From NCBI GenBank assembly GCA_902571375.1, contig CACGBP010000001.1, positions 112,501-176,500 on the forward strand: a DNA stretch of 64,000 bases. The letters run 5' to 3'. The notes under the pieces are model-generated. The model had not been told where the DNA came from, did no database searches, and worked only from the letters and a program-made list of their open reading frames with translations. Of this stretch, positions 63,471 to 64,000 are shown piece by piece (position 1 is the stretch's first letter; each line of letters starts with the position of its first letter). Made by a program: the position numbers and the translations under genes. Source of the DNA: an uncultured Pelagibacteraceae bacterium (GTDB lineage Bacteria; Pseudomonadota; Alphaproteobacteria; Pelagibacterales; Pelagibacteraceae).

Positions 63471-64000
63471 ATGAGCAGATATTACACAAGAGCGTGTAAT
63501 TTCTATTATGGCTTAAAATCAAAATCTTTAGTAAAGAAAAAAAAAACTTTGCCACTTAATGGCAATAACGAAATTTCTTTTGATAAAATTGAAATTATTT
63601 CAAGAAAATCAAGTAAAACTATTAATTTGAATGAAATTCATAAATTACCAATAAGTTTAAAAAAAAAAATTAAAAAAGATATAAAAAAAATTTCCTCAAA
63701 AAAAGATACTAAAAATTTACGTTTTGGATCAACACCAAAAGTTATGGGTGTTTTGAATGTTACTCCTGACAGTTTTTCTGATGGTGGAAAGTATAATAGA
63801 ATAAGTTCTGCAAAAAAACATTTAGATTATCTTTTTAAAAGTGGAGCAAATGTTGTTGATATAGGTGGAGAGTCCACCAGACCAGGGTCACAGCCTATAA
63901 GTTCAAATGTTGAATGGAAGAGACTAAAGAATATTTTAAAAAAACTTAATAAAAAAAAAATTATATCTCTTGATACAAGAAAATCAGAAATTATGGAGAA
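63471..64000 (+). CDS. folP: Dihydropteroate synthase, 3'-truncated by window edge
   Basis: The first 176 codons are visible from ATG 63471; the rest lies beyond the window. After an 85-residue N-terminal extension (RACNFYYGLKSKSL) comes GVLNVTPDSFSDGG (93-106), the pterin/pABA site, then VVDIGGESTRPGS (128-140) and a later SLDTRKSE. The enzyme joins pABA to the pterin pyrophosphate in folate synthesis. The ftsH-folP order is standard. Confidence 0.93.
   Translation, partial: MSRYYTRACNFYYGLKSKSLVKKKKTLPLNGNNEISFDKIEIISRKSSKTINLNEIHKLPISLKKKIKKDIKKISSKKDTKNLRFGSTPKVMGVLNVTPDSFSDGGKYNRISSAKKHLDYLFKSGANVVDIGGESTRPGSQPISSNVEWKRLKNILKKLNKKKIISLDTRKSEIME

Overview
This looks like a 64 kb piece of a SAR11 (Pelagibacterales, Alphaproteobacteria) chromosome. 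The evidence is very low GC, Lys/Asn/Ile-rich proteins, gaps almost always under 120 bp, many 1-26 bp gene overlaps, and alphaproteobacterial gene neighbourhoods (tolQRAB-pal-cpoB-tilS-ftsH-folP; tkt-gap-pgk-fba; trcR-rpmE; pntAA-pntAB-pntB beside a small cox subunit IV). No prophage, IS element or CRISPR array was seen. No gene-free stretch exceeds 300 bases.

Layout. (1) 1-30951 is a cell-surface polysaccharide island. It holds a NeuB-type nonulosonate synthase (cut by the left edge), an ABC exporter/flippase, glycosyltransferases, sugar-nucleotide epimerases and reductases, FkbM-like methyltransferases, a radical SAM/SPASM protein, an EPS-type MarR regulator with two operator-like palindromes, an aminomutase-like PLP enzyme, an OYE flavoprotein, murC-murB-murG, a WecA/MraY-like initiating transferase, an O-antigen ligase-like protein and gmd-fcl. 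(2) 30959-34165 is a conserved block: a 5S rRNA gene with its own promoter, rpmJ, a tiny cox subunit IV and the split transhydrogenase. An isolated 5S gene after a surface island matches the place described for SAR11 hypervariable region 2, between 23S and 5S. (3) 34202-43925 is a second surface block: GTs, an FAD oxidoreductase, Gfo/Idh, a transaldolase-like enzyme, a DUF6311-like membrane protein, a VTT protein, and a fused class-II glutaminase/N-acetyl-sugar amidotransferase. (4) 43963-64000 is housekeeping: initiator tRNA, rpsU, trcR, rpmE, suhB, efp, thiE, central carbon genes, zapA, 5-FCL, ymdB-like, yebC, a phage-type RuvC-like nuclease, the Tol-Pal operon, tilS, ftsH and the start of folP.

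How they work together. Blocks 1 and 3 together have most parts of a lipid-linked glycan pathway: activated sugars (GDP-fucose, deoxysugars, nonulosonate, amidated sugar), assembly on a polyprenyl carrier, flipping and ligation. The most unusual points are the detached, promoter-driven 5S gene, the glutaminase-amidotransferase fusion, murCBG inside the island, the tandem GTTCA-N5-TGAAC operators, a phage-like RuvC where ruvCAB is expected, and a GHNRPP tag on the radical SAM protein.
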